NCBI GenBank assembly: GCA_022396035.1
Contig: JAIOXO010000009.1
Location: forward strand, 1-60,737
Length of the DNA stretch: 60,737 bases
Direction: 5' to 3'
DNA from: Actinomycetes bacterium
GTDB taxonomy: Bacteria > Actinomycetota > Humimicrobiia > Humimicrobiales > Humimicrobiaceae
This document shows, piece by piece, positions 43,385 to 51,073 of the stretch. How positions within the stretch are numbered: position 1 is the first letter of the stretch; every line of letters starts with the position of its first letter. The position numbers and the translations under genes are program-made. A model generated the notes under the pieces. That model was given only the letters and a program-made list of their open reading frames with translations, was not told where the DNA came from and searched no databases.

Positions 43385-44122
43385 TTAATTCCTTAGCGGT
43401 TGATGCTCCAGGTCTGGTTTGGATTGCTGTATCTGTTTATAATTATTTTTTACAAATTTTAAGTGTGCCTTTATGCTATCTACAGCCTTATCCCCTTGCT
43501 TCTGTTTCAGGTATATAAATACATTATTGTGATCCTGGTAGGTTCTTTGCATAACTCCCGGTATAGCGGTAGTTTTTATAAGTATTTCGGTCATGCAATA
43601 TTTTAGTAAAGGGAATATTACGTCAAAATATTTTTTTATTACCTTATTATGGGTAGCATCTGACAATTTTTGGTGAAACTGGTAATCAAGCCTTACGAAT
43701 TCTTCCTTATTTTCCTTTTTTATATAAAAAGAAGTCAGCTCCAGGTTTTCTTCTATATCTTTAAGATCCTGTTCGGTGGCATTATTTATGGCTGATTGAA
43801 CCACAATCGATTCAAATAATTCTCTGAATTCTAATAAATCCGGGACCAGTTCATCATCCGGCCTGTAATTAATTCTGGCTGGATTAAAGAATGAATTAAT
43901 GGAAAAAGGTTTTATATATGCCCCTATCCCCGGTTTTACTTCTATAACATCTACCAGCTCCAGGGCCTGTAACGCTTCCCTAACACTGCCTCTTCCAGTA
44001 TTATATATGTCGCATAGCTCATTCTGTGAGGGCAAAAGCTGGCCGGGGCTTAATTTGCCCTGTTCAATATCTTCAAGGATATGGTCAATTATTACTCTGG
44101 GTGCTTTCTTTTTTATACTCAT
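43385..44122 (-). CDS. GntR/FadR-family transcriptional regulator (FCD domain)
   Basis: This 245-residue regulator has an N-terminal GntR winged helix (residues 5-75, with LPSQNELCDIYNTGRGSVREALQALE) and a C-terminal helical FCD ligand domain with RELFESIVVQSAI. The longer open frame starts at 44182, but ATG 44122 (or 44125) matches the family start and has an AGGT nearby. As the first gene of the sugar operon behind the LacI operator, it should respond to a pathway intermediate and adds a second layer of control. Confidence 0.88.
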   Translation of the reverse strand: MSIKKKAPRVIIDHILEDIEQGKLSPGQLLPSQNELCDIYNTGRGSVREALQALELVDVIEVKPGIGAYIKPFSINSFFNPARINYRPDDELVPDLLEFRELFESIVVQSAINNATEQDLKDIEENLELTSFYIKKENKEEFVRLDYQFHQKLSDATHNKVIKKYFDVIFPLLKYCMTEILIKTTAIPGVMQRTYQDHNNVFIYLKQKQGDKAVDSIKAHLKFVKNNYKQIQQSKPDLEHQPLRN

Positions 44123-44223
44123 CATACCTGTCATACAAGTATTATTGTACTTTAATATAGGCAACATTTGAGTAAAAGTCAATAATAAATTTACATATAA
44201 TATAAATGTAAAACAACTATTGG

Positions 44224-44263
44224 TGTTAACGTTTACATTATTAAAAAAATATTATTTTGTCAA
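44224..44263 (-). promoter_or_regulatory. Promoter of the sugar operon with LacI-family operator
   Basis: On the minus strand, TTGACA (44258-44263) and TAATGT (44235-44240) are 17 bp apart. The near-palindrome TGTTAACGTTTACA (44224-44237, + strand) overlaps the -10. The identical 14-mer occurs before the lacI gene (45288-45301), so the local LacI-family protein is the natural candidate repressor. Confidence 0.75.
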
Positions 44264-44265
44264 GT

Positions 44266-45276
44266 TTAGATCGTAGATTTCCGGATTATCAGATTGGTTC
44301 CCAGCCTGATAATTAGAGGCAGGCTGTCCTCACTAGAACTTTTCTGGCCAATTTTTTTTATTATTAATTCAGCAGCTGTATTACCCATACTGTAAACGGG
44401 CTGATTAACCGTAGTTATGGGTGGGTCGGCGATCTGGGTCCAATCGGGATTATCGAATCCCAGTATTCCAATATCTTCAGGAATCTTCAGCCCTTTCTGT
44501 TTAATTGCCAGCACCGATCCTAAAGTCATATCCAGATTAGTTATAAAAATTGCATCTGGCCCGGGACTGTCTTCTAATAATTCAGTGGTTAGATTAATCC
44601 CGCTTCTTTTCTTAAAATCACCGGTCTTAATTAAACTATTATTTATTATTTTCTTGGCTTCGGTTAAAGCCCTTATGTAACCTTCCAGTCTCTCTGCTCC
44701 TGTGGTACGGTCAGGATAGCCGTTAATAATGGCTATCCTTTCATATCCCCTGCTTATAAGGTATTTTACTGCCCGATATGAGCCTTGCTCATTATCCACC
44801 AGCACCGCATCGTTTTCCAGGCCGGGGATAAGACGGTCTACCAATACAACCTGTATTCCGGATTTTTTTAGCATTCTTATATACTCCGCATTTTTGCCGG
44901 TAGGGGTAAGGATAATACCATCTACCCGGTTAGATTTAAGAATCTTTAGATACTTTAGTTCTTTTTGTGGGTTATCGTCGCCATTACATAATATAAGGCT
45001 GTAGCCTTCATTTATGGCAACATCCTCTACCGCCTTGGCCAGAGTGGAATAAAACTGGGATAGTACATTACCCACTATGATACCCAGAATGTTTGTTTTT
45101 TTGCTTCTCAAGCTGCTGGCTACCGCATTTATTTCATAGTTGAGCTGCGAAGCTACCCGTAATACTCTTTTCCTGGTTTCCTCTTTTACTCCCGGATATT
45201 TATGCATAACCCTGGAAACAGTGGCTGTTGACACTCCTGCTTTCTGGGCTACAGTTTTGATGTTAATTCTCTTCAT
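44266..45276 (-). CDS. LacI-family transcriptional repressor
   Basis: This is a 336-residue LacI/GalR protein. The N-terminal helix-turn-helix is INIKTVAQKAGVSTATVSRV (residues 4-23), followed by the hinge helix ASSLRSKKTN and a periplasmic-binding-protein-like sugar sensor (from residue 62, ILGIIVGN). It lies immediately upstream of the GntR-ABC-AOR-UroD-FucI operon and has its own promoter and operator. The shared operator 14-mer indicates that it represses both itself and the operon. Confidence 0.93.
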   Translation of the reverse strand: MKRINIKTVAQKAGVSTATVSRVMHKYPGVKEETRKRVLRVASQLNYEINAVASSLRSKKTNILGIIVGNVLSQFYSTLAKAVEDVAINEGYSLILCNGDDNPQKELKYLKILKSNRVDGIILTPTGKNAEYIRMLKKSGIQVVLVDRLIPGLENDAVLVDNEQGSYRAVKYLISRGYERIAIINGYPDRTTGAERLEGYIRALTEAKKIINNSLIKTGDFKKRSGINLTTELLEDSPGPDAIFITNLDMTLGSVLAIKQKGLKIPEDIGILGFDNPDWTQIADPPITTVNQPVYSMGNTAAELIIKKIGQKSSSEDSLPLIIRLGTNLIIRKSTI

Positions 45277-45287
45277 AGTTTAAAATA

Positions 45288-45329
45288 TGTTAACGTTTAC
45301 ATAATATTAGAAAAAACATTGGAAATCAA
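45288..45329 (-). promoter_or_regulatory. lacI promoter and operator
   Basis: On the minus strand, TTGATT (45324-45329) and TATTAT (45301-45306) are 17 bp apart. TGTTAACGTTTACA (45288-45301, + strand) directly follows the -10. It is identical to the operator at 44224-44237, supporting autoregulation. Confidence 0.75.
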
Positions 45330-45334
45330 TAATG

Positions 45335-45892
45335 TTATAAAGATTTTTTTACAGTGGCCGGATTGCCAAATGCCAGACTGTTGGCAGGTATGGAATCCAG
45401 GATTAGAGAATGTGCTCCGATAGTTGTATTCTGGCCTATGGTAACCGGCCCCAGGGCGGTTACTCCGGTATACAATATTACATTATCTTCTATTACCGGA
45501 TAGCCTGGTTCCCCGTGATGAAATATTGAATGGCCCAAGCCTCCCAACACTACATTGGAAAAGATACTCACATTGTCCCCCAGACGCACTCCCCTGCCGA
45601 TGACTACCCCAGAAGGGTGCCATATCCTGCAGCCAGACCCAATTTCGGCACCTGGGTCAATTTCAGCGCCAGTTAACCAGTAATTAAACCTGCTGCATAT
45701 TTCAGCTATAAGGGCCAGCCTGATACGGTAAAGCCAGTGATAAAAACGATAAAAGATTAATGCTTGAACCCCTGGTTTTACCAGTAGGATCCTTATAGCT
45801 CCCCAGATAGTAGGTTTGCCCTTGATTGTTCCATATTTACTAAACAGGCGCCTTATATCCCCCATAAGGCCGCCCTGTGTAGTTTTAGCCAT
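45335..45892 (-). CDS. Serine acetyltransferase-like hexapeptide-repeat protein
   Basis: This 185-residue left-handed beta-helix acetyltransferase has an N-terminal helical part (to about 75), followed by hexapeptide repeats: IDPGAEIGSGCRIWHPSG, VIGRGVRLGDN, VSIFSNVVLGG, and VTIGQNTTIGAHS. It resembles short CysE proteins, which acetylate serine for cysteine synthesis, but exopolysaccharide acetyltransferases share this fold. No cysK is next to it. The start may be Met10 (MGDIRRL). It is the last gene of the minus-strand housekeeping run before lacI. Confidence 0.8.
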   Translation of the reverse strand: MAKTTQGGLMGDIRRLFSKYGTIKGKPTIWGAIRILLVKPGVQALIFYRFYHWLYRIRLALIAEICSRFNYWLTGAEIDPGAEIGSGCRIWHPSGVVIGRGVRLGDNVSIFSNVVLGGLGHSIFHHGEPGYPVIEDNVILYTGVTALGPVTIGQNTTIGAHSLILDSIPANSLAFGNPATVKKSL

Positions 45893-45897
45893 ATTTA

Positions 45898-46293
45898 TTA
45901 CTTGTTTATATATTTAAATATTAAACTGTGAAAATCTCTTTTGTAAAACAGCTTTATATTAATCTCAGGATAGAGTTTTTTTATCATCTTAATTTTTCTA
46001 TTCTTTTTAGTAACCAGTTTCTGGTTCATGGTGGTTAGCTCTATAAACAAATCATGATCAGTCAGATAAAAATCAGGCGTGAAGCTCTCCAGTATATTGC
46101 CTTCCTCCTCCCAGCTTAAGGGAAATGTTTTAGGTTCATACTCCCATTTTATTCTATAAAAATCTAATATCCTGGCAAACTCCTTTTCGCTTTCATGGGC
46201 AAACTTTATTTTTTCTGCATTAATAAATTCTGAGTCGGGACTATTTGCTTTATTGATATTGTTTTTTACTTCTGGCCGGTTTCCTTCCATCAC
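45898..46293 (-). CDS. Small PD-(D/E)XK-like protein of unknown function
   Basis: This is a 131-residue protein. A helix with HESEKEFARILDFY (Glu34, Glu36, Glu38) is followed by EYEPKTFPL, then FTPDFYL (Pro73-Asp74) and LFIELTT (Glu85). A basic stretch with LYPEINIKLFYKRDF comes last. The order E, PD, ExT resembles the core of a PD-(D/E)XK nuclease, but the usual lysine after Glu85 is Thr; Lys92 or Lys97 could substitute. It overlaps the DUF151 nuclease gene by 4 nt, so the two are made together. Nuclease activity is a guess. Confidence 0.6.
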   Translation of the reverse strand: MMEGNRPEVKNNINKANSPDSEFINAEKIKFAHESEKEFARILDFYRIKWEYEPKTFPLSWEEEGNILESFTPDFYLTDHDLFIELTTMNQKLVTKKNRKIKMIKKLYPEINIKLFYKRDFHSLIFKYINK

Positions 46294-46790
46294 TCTTCTT
46301 GCTTAAAATCGTCAGGGGTTACATGCTCTAAGAAATCCTTGAACTGTGCCACTTCATCCTCTATGGTTTGTATTTCCAGCCCAGCTGATTGAATTATATG
46401 GTCAGCGGCATAAATATCACATTTGCTTCTGACCGCCAATGCTATGGCATCTGAAGGCCTGGAATCAATTTTAAGTTTACCATAGGTTTGATTTTCCATA
46501 TTAATCACTGCGTAAAAAGTGTTCTCTTTAATATCACAGATTTCTATTTTGGTAATCTTGCAGGCTATTTTATCCAGTATATTTTTTATCAAATCATGGG
46601 TCATGGGCCTGGGGGTTTTAATGCTGGACATCTCCAGAGCTATAGCCGTTGCCTCAAATGCTCCAATCCATATAGGAAGATAGCGGTTCCCCTTATCCTC
46701 TTTTAAAAGTATTATAGGCTTCTGGGAGGGAAGCTCTATTCTTACTCCCTCCAGAGACATTTTTATTAGTTTTTGATTTTTTTCCTGCAT
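46290..46790 (-). CDS. Bifunctional nuclease domain protein (DUF151)
   Basis: This 166-residue DUF151/BFN protein has the conserved segments LPIWIGAFEATAIALEM and RPMTHDL, and the block KIDSRPSDAIALAVRSKCDIY. Homologues show RNase and DNase activity in plants and occur across Actinobacteria, Chlorobi and Thermotogae. In Mycobacterium the homologue lies next to garA and a MerR gene. The same three families occur in this 5-kb block here, separated by dacA, yerB-like and hpt. The start at 46790 or Met11 cannot be settled. Confidence 0.88.
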   Translation of the reverse strand: MQEKNQKLIKMSLEGVRIELPSQKPIILLKEDKGNRYLPIWIGAFEATAIALEMSSIKTPRPMTHDLIKNILDKIACKITKIEICDIKENTFYAVINMENQTYGKLKIDSRPSDAIALAVRSKCDIYAADHIIQSAGLEIQTIEDEVAQFKDFLEHVTPDDFKQEE

Positions 46791-46863
46791 AAACTTGGGT
46801 CACAATTATTTGTTATTATTATAACACTTAAACCCTTATTATAATACCGGGTATGGTACGGGA

Positions 46864-47469
46864 TTAAGGTCTGGAGTCTCCATTTAATGATTCAATATCT
46901 TTCTTTACTGTATTTATATTTAACTCATAAATGGAATCGAGATTCCTGAATTTTTGCTTATAGTCCAGACCATAGCCAACTATATACTTTTCCCCTATAC
47001 TAAAGCCCTTATATTTAATATTTATATCCGCCATTCTTCTTATATCCCTATCCAGCAGGGTGCATATTTCTATGCTTTTGGGAAACCGGGATTCCAAATT
47101 TCTTAGAAGGTAGCTGATGGTAAGTCCAGTATCTATAATATCTTCAGCAATAAGAACATCTTTGTCTTCTATGGATTCTTCAAGGTCTTTGGTTATCCTG
47201 ACTACTCCCCCGCCAGTATCGGATATGCCATAAGTAGATATACCCATAAAATCGATGCTCAAAGGGAGATTGATATGCCGGATAAGATCGATTAAAAAGA
47301 TAACCCCTCCACGGAGTATGCTTATTACCAGCAAATTTTTGTCAGCATAGTCACGGGTAATTTCCCGGCCCATTTCAGCAATCCTATTCTGGATGGTTGA
47401 ACTGGAAAACACTACTTTTCCTATAACATCTTCAATACCGGGTTTAACTTTTAAGTGCTGTAATTCCAA
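46864..47469 (-). CDS. hpt: Hypoxanthine phosphoribosyltransferase
   Basis: This 201-residue type I PRTase salvages hypoxanthine and guanine with PRPP. It shows the ILRGGVIFLIDLIRHI segment, the PRPP-binding motif IAEDIIDTGLT (about 109-119) and the C-terminal VGYGLDYKQKFRNLDSI loop that binds purine. It begins 5 nt after the upstream lipoprotein gene, suggesting co-transcription. Length is slightly above the usual 180 residues because of N- and C-terminal tails. Confidence 0.93.
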   Translation of the reverse strand: MELQHLKVKPGIEDVIGKVVFSSSTIQNRIAEMGREITRDYADKNLLVISILRGGVIFLIDLIRHINLPLSIDFMGISTYGISDTGGGVVRITKDLEESIEDKDVLIAEDIIDTGLTISYLLRNLESRFPKSIEICTLLDRDIRRMADINIKYKGFSIGEKYIVGYGLDYKQKFRNLDSIYELNINTVKKDIESLNGDSRP

Positions 47470-47474
47470 TTTAA

Positions 47475-48629
47475 TTAATAGATTACTCTGTCAACGCTTT
47501 CCACCATGGAAATCCAGGTAGTTCCTCTGTTAAACAGTATATCATTTCCCTGGTCATCTTTAAAATCAAAAGGCTCGGAAACACTTTTCCTGTCCCAGGT
47601 TCCCTCAATAACCTCGCCGTCCATAAAGAAAAAGGCTTTACCCCCATTAGTGGTTCTTACTATCATATGGCCGGCATCATCACCGGAATTAGCGATATCG
47701 GTTATCATTACCACTATGTTGCTGGCAACTATCTGTTCGCCTGTTTCACGATCCATATGGGCAGCATTGCCCACATACTTAAGGTAATTATTGTTTTCGC
47801 TGTCATATTCATATACCGCCTTATACTGCTCGTATGAAAAATCTACAGTTACCTGGTCTATAGTGCCCCTTTCGGAAAGCGGTGCATCCAGCTTGAACAT
47901 AAATGGAGACTGGCCGCCATCCACAGCATAACCCAGTCTCTGGGCATCTTCTTTTAATTGCAAAGTTGACATATAGCCATTATGGGGGGCAACCCTGCTG
48001 TCATCTCTCCAGTGGGATGCCTGGGCGGTAATAGAACTATTGCCGCTCTGATCGCCCAAAACGCTTAATACATCCATTCCCATATTTTCTATCAGCTTAT
48101 ATCCTTCAGGGTAGGTACCCCAGAATGCATAGATGGGATCAAAGCTTCGGGCTACTTCACCATAGTACTGCCGGGCGCTTCGAACTGGACCCAGCTTTTC
48201 GGCATCATAGGATGAATAGATGGCCACATATCTGGTAACTCCTCCCTCATCCACAATCTCAAACACAACATCAGCCAAACTCAGTCCGGATTGAGGCCTG
48301 GAATCAGGGCTATTTTCAATCATTACTGCTATTGGTCTGCTGTCATTTATCTGTTCCGAAATCTCCAGTCCGGATAATATATTTATATTGCCGGTAATTA
48401 TTTTTTGATGCAAGCCCCCTTCAGTGCCTTCCTCTTGCTCCTGTTCTTCCTGGCCTTCTGCAGGCTGCTTATCTCCGGATGATTCCTCCTCTGCAGGCTG
48501 CTCATCCTGGGGCTGCTGCTCTACTGGTTCCTGTCCTGAACAGCCATATATGCTAAAAGTTAAAGCCATGGCCAAAGCCATAGAAACTATTATCAATTTG
48601 ATAAAGATATTTTTAGTAAATGAACGCAA
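47475..48629 (-). CDS. YerB-like lipoprotein (DUF3048)
   Basis: This 384-residue lipoprotein has a signal peptide ending in SIYGC, with lipidated Cys30, followed by an acidic Glu/Gln/Pro linker (31-75). DUF3048 N- and C-terminal domains come next (ENSPDSRPQSGLSLADVVFE, then FDPIYAFWGTYPEG and FKDDQGNDILFNRGTTWI near the end). DUF3048 proteins such as YerB of Bacillus are secreted and of unknown role. It sits beside the DacA peptidase gene, which suggests an envelope function. Confidence 0.9.
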   Translation of the reverse strand: MRSFTKNIFIKLIIVSMALAMALTFSIYGCSGQEPVEQQPQDEQPAEEESSGDKQPAEGQEEQEQEEGTEGGLHQKIITGNINILSGLEISEQINDSRPIAVMIENSPDSRPQSGLSLADVVFEIVDEGGVTRYVAIYSSYDAEKLGPVRSARQYYGEVARSFDPIYAFWGTYPEGYKLIENMGMDVLSVLGDQSGNSSITAQASHWRDDSRVAPHNGYMSTLQLKEDAQRLGYAVDGGQSPFMFKLDAPLSERGTIDQVTVDFSYEQYKAVYEYDSENNNYLKYVGNAAHMDRETGEQIVASNIVVMITDIANSGDDAGHMIVRTTNGGKAFFFMDGEVIEGTWDRKSVSEPFDFKDDQGNDILFNRGTTWISMVESVDRVIY

Positions 48630-48647
48630 TTTTTTACCTCCAATTTA

Positions 48648-49895
48648 TTAAACATAAAATTTGGTCTTAAAAAATAAATTCTTAATTATTATAAATATAA
48701 ATATAAAAAAGTAAAACCCAAGTGCAAAAATCATTATCTTTTTATCACGCTGCTGATTGGCAGGATTAAGATTTTGCTCTACTACCGGTTTTTCCACTGA
48801 TTCATTGCTTACAAGAGAAACTTCCCTCACCATCTGGTCATTTATATAGACAGAAAGCCTTCCCAGATCCTGATTCTTTTGTACTGGAAGTTCAATTTGT
48901 TCTTCAATGCTGTATTGAAAATCTACTTTATCCTCGGCAGTGTTTATAAATTCATGATAATCCTGTGAAGGGTAAACATCTATATTGGCCTGGCTAAGAC
49001 CTCCTGCACTGACTGTATCAATTTTGAGTTTGTGGTCAACTATCTGTTCAAAATTATAATTTTGGTTTACATATTCAATTAAAGAAATTGCATCCTCTTC
49101 CCTGCTCTCCCTGGTGCTGTTCAGGATTACGGTAATAAGGTCAAGCCTGTCGGAATCCGAATAAGTTACTATACAGAATCCTGCCCGGGCAGTGAAACCG
49201 GTTTTAATCCCCTTGATATAATCAAATTGAAGAAGATCATTAGTATTTTTTATTTCAATTTCTCTGCCGCTGACAGTTATGGTATCCTGGTCGGTATCCA
49301 CTATTTGGGAAAACAAAGGATTATTCAGGCAGTATTTGGCTATAACCGCCAGGTCTTTGGCAGTAGACATATGTAAAGGATATACTGAATCAAGGCCATT
49401 GGTATTCTGGAAATAAGTATTGTTGGCGCCTATTTCCTTTGCCTTTTTATTCATGACTTTTACAAATTCTTCTTCGCTTCCGGATATGTGCTCTGCCAGG
49501 GCAATGGTAGCGTTGTTATGGGAACAGATTAAAGCAGCCTTTAGTAGATCCAATACGCTTACCTTATCCCCTCTTTTGAAAGTGAAAGCAGAATGATTTC
49601 TGCCATCGGCATTTTCACTTATCTCTGCAACCTGGCTGAGATCGCCTACTGTTTCAATAGCAATTATGGCGGTTAACATCTTGGTGGTACTGGCAGGATA
49701 CATCCTGCGGTAGCTATTCTTCTCCCATAGTATTTTCCCGGTTTCAGCTTCCATTACCAGCGCTGATTCTGCGGTGATCTCCGGGCCTGGTTCCCCATAC
49801 AGCTGACCGTAGAATAAAAAAGAAAGAAACAATACCACAAATACTAAAAAGAGGCTGGTAATGAATTTTTTAAGCAGTACCCTGTAGCCTATCAT
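48648..49895 (-). CDS. dacA: D-alanyl-D-alanine carboxypeptidase (S11 family)
   Basis: This is a 415-residue penicillin-binding protein that trims peptidoglycan stem peptides. The catalytic motifs are S69-T-T-K72, S125-H-N127 and K231-T-G. A signal or membrane segment lies at residues 10-30. A C-terminal beta domain is followed by a transmembrane segment near 390-412 and a short basic tail, instead of the usual amphipathic anchor. The start overlaps the MerR gene by 4 nt. Confidence 0.93.
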   Translation of the reverse strand: MIGYRVLLKKFITSLFLVFVVLFLSFLFYGQLYGEPGPEITAESALVMEAETGKILWEKNSYRRMYPASTTKMLTAIIAIETVGDLSQVAEISENADGRNHSAFTFKRGDKVSVLDLLKAALICSHNNATIALAEHISGSEEEFVKVMNKKAKEIGANNTYFQNTNGLDSVYPLHMSTAKDLAVIAKYCLNNPLFSQIVDTDQDTITVSGREIEIKNTNDLLQFDYIKGIKTGFTARAGFCIVTYSDSDRLDLITVILNSTRESREEDAISLIEYVNQNYNFEQIVDHKLKIDTVSAGGLSQANIDVYPSQDYHEFINTAEDKVDFQYSIEEQIELPVQKNQDLGRLSVYINDQMVREVSLVSNESVEKPVVEQNLNPANQQRDKKIMIFALGFYFFIFIFIIIKNLFFKTKFYV

Positions 49896-50605
49896 TTATG
49901 CTGTTCCAAAAATTTACGGTTTTTTCTTTTTACCAGTAAGCTATAAAAATTATTAAGATGTGAATCCAGCTGGCCCATGATCTTCTGGCCATTTTTATGT
50001 GATTCTTTACTGGAAGATAAAAACAGGGGCAGCACTATTTGCTGAATGAAAGATGAATGCCTGTTGGCAAAATTGTCAAACATTTTAAGGTGTTTGATAT
50101 GTATTCCATATTTTTCAAGCTGGGCAGCGATTTTTATAACATCCAGGTCATCGCTGGATATCATATCCCGTTCCCCTTCTTTTTGAGTTTCTATTATATT
50201 GTCTTCCACCAGCTCATTTATGTAAGAAGCGCTGATACTGTATCTGTCGGCAGCTTCTCCCAGTGTAAGGGATTTGGGTTCTGCTTCCTCATATTGTTCT
50301 CCCAGCTTAAGCTGCATATCCTTTAGCAGCTTGTTTTCATCATTCTGGGTGGAGAAATCTACAGTTTCAATTTTTTCTTTAACTACATCAAGAGGCATAT
50401 AATATTCTTTTTGCATCTTAAGTATAAAGTTAATCTTCTTTATATCCAGGGCAGAATAAATCCGGTACTTATTTTCGGCCCTGTCGGGATTAATAAGGCC
50501 CCTGGATTCCAAAAACCGCAGTTTACTGGAACTTATATCCGGATATACCTCCTTCAATTTTTCTACCAGCTCGCCAATGGTTAAGTATTTTTTATTATCT
50601 TCCAT
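49892..50605 (-). CDS. MerR-family regulator (FtsR-like)
   Basis: This 237-residue protein has an N-terminal MerR helix-turn-helix (LTIGELVEKLKEVYPDISSSKLRFLESRGLI-type start) and a second MerR-like region near residue 112 (SLTLGEAADRYSISASYI). No metal-binding cysteines are visible. The two-headed layout and position 10 nt after an FHA protein gene match the Rv1828/FtsR regulators of Actinobacteria, where the FHA partner is GarA. FtsR activates ftsZ in Corynebacterium; its role here is unknown. Confidence 0.85.
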   Translation of the reverse strand: MEDNKKYLTIGELVEKLKEVYPDISSSKLRFLESRGLINPDRAENKYRIYSALDIKKINFILKMQKEYYMPLDVVKEKIETVDFSTQNDENKLLKDMQLKLGEQYEEAEPKSLTLGEAADRYSISASYINELVEDNIIETQKEGERDMISSDDLDVIKIAAQLEKYGIHIKHLKMFDNFANRHSSFIQQIVLPLFLSSSKESHKNGQKIMGQLDSHLNNFYSLLVKRKNRKFLEQHK

Positions 50606-50615
50606 ATCCTATTGT

Positions 50616-51011
50616 TTAGGTTGTAAAATATAAAAATATGTATTTACCTATTTGAACCCTGTCGCCGCTTTTCAATAAGCAGCTATCCACCCTTTCACCG
50701 TTAACATAGCTTCCATTAAGGCTGCCGGCATCTTCTAGGGCCAAACCTTCCTTTTGGCTGTTGATAAAGGCATGCTGCCTGGAAACCGTAATATCGTCCA
50801 AAAATATATCAGATTCAGGACTTCTGCCTACGGATATTGAGTCTTTATTTATAAAGAACTTCTCTCCAATATTGGGGCCTTTTATTACCAGAAAACCATT
50901 TCTGCCCTTGGGCACTTCTTTCAGGTCCTCAATAATTCTGGCCTTTATTTCATCAGAAAGATCAACCTGCTGTTCCCTTATTGATTCTGTATTATTTATA
51001 TCCTTGTCCAT
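50616..51011 (-). CDS. garA: FHA domain protein (GarA-like)
   Basis: This 131-residue protein is mainly a forkhead-associated domain (residues 40-130). It has the phosphothreonine-binding residues GRSPESDIFLDD (62-73), SRQHA (77-81) and LNGSYVNG (98-105). Size and sequence resemble GarA/OdhI, which switches glutamate and 2-oxoglutarate metabolism when phosphorylated by Ser/Thr kinases. The N-terminal tail (residues 1-40) lacks the clear ETTS phospho-motif of mycobacterial GarA. No kinase gene is in the window. It is followed directly by the MerR gene, as in Actinobacteria. Confidence 0.82.
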   Translation of the reverse strand: MDKDINNTESIREQQVDLSDEIKARIIEDLKEVPKGRNGFLVIKGPNIGEKFFINKDSISVGRSPESDIFLDDITVSRQHAFINSQKEGLALEDAGSLNGSYVNGERVDSCLLKSGDRVQIGKYIFLYFTT

Positions 51012-51073
51012 GATAGATAATATCTGGTTATGTTTATTATATATTATATATTATTTTGCCCGGAAACTATAAT

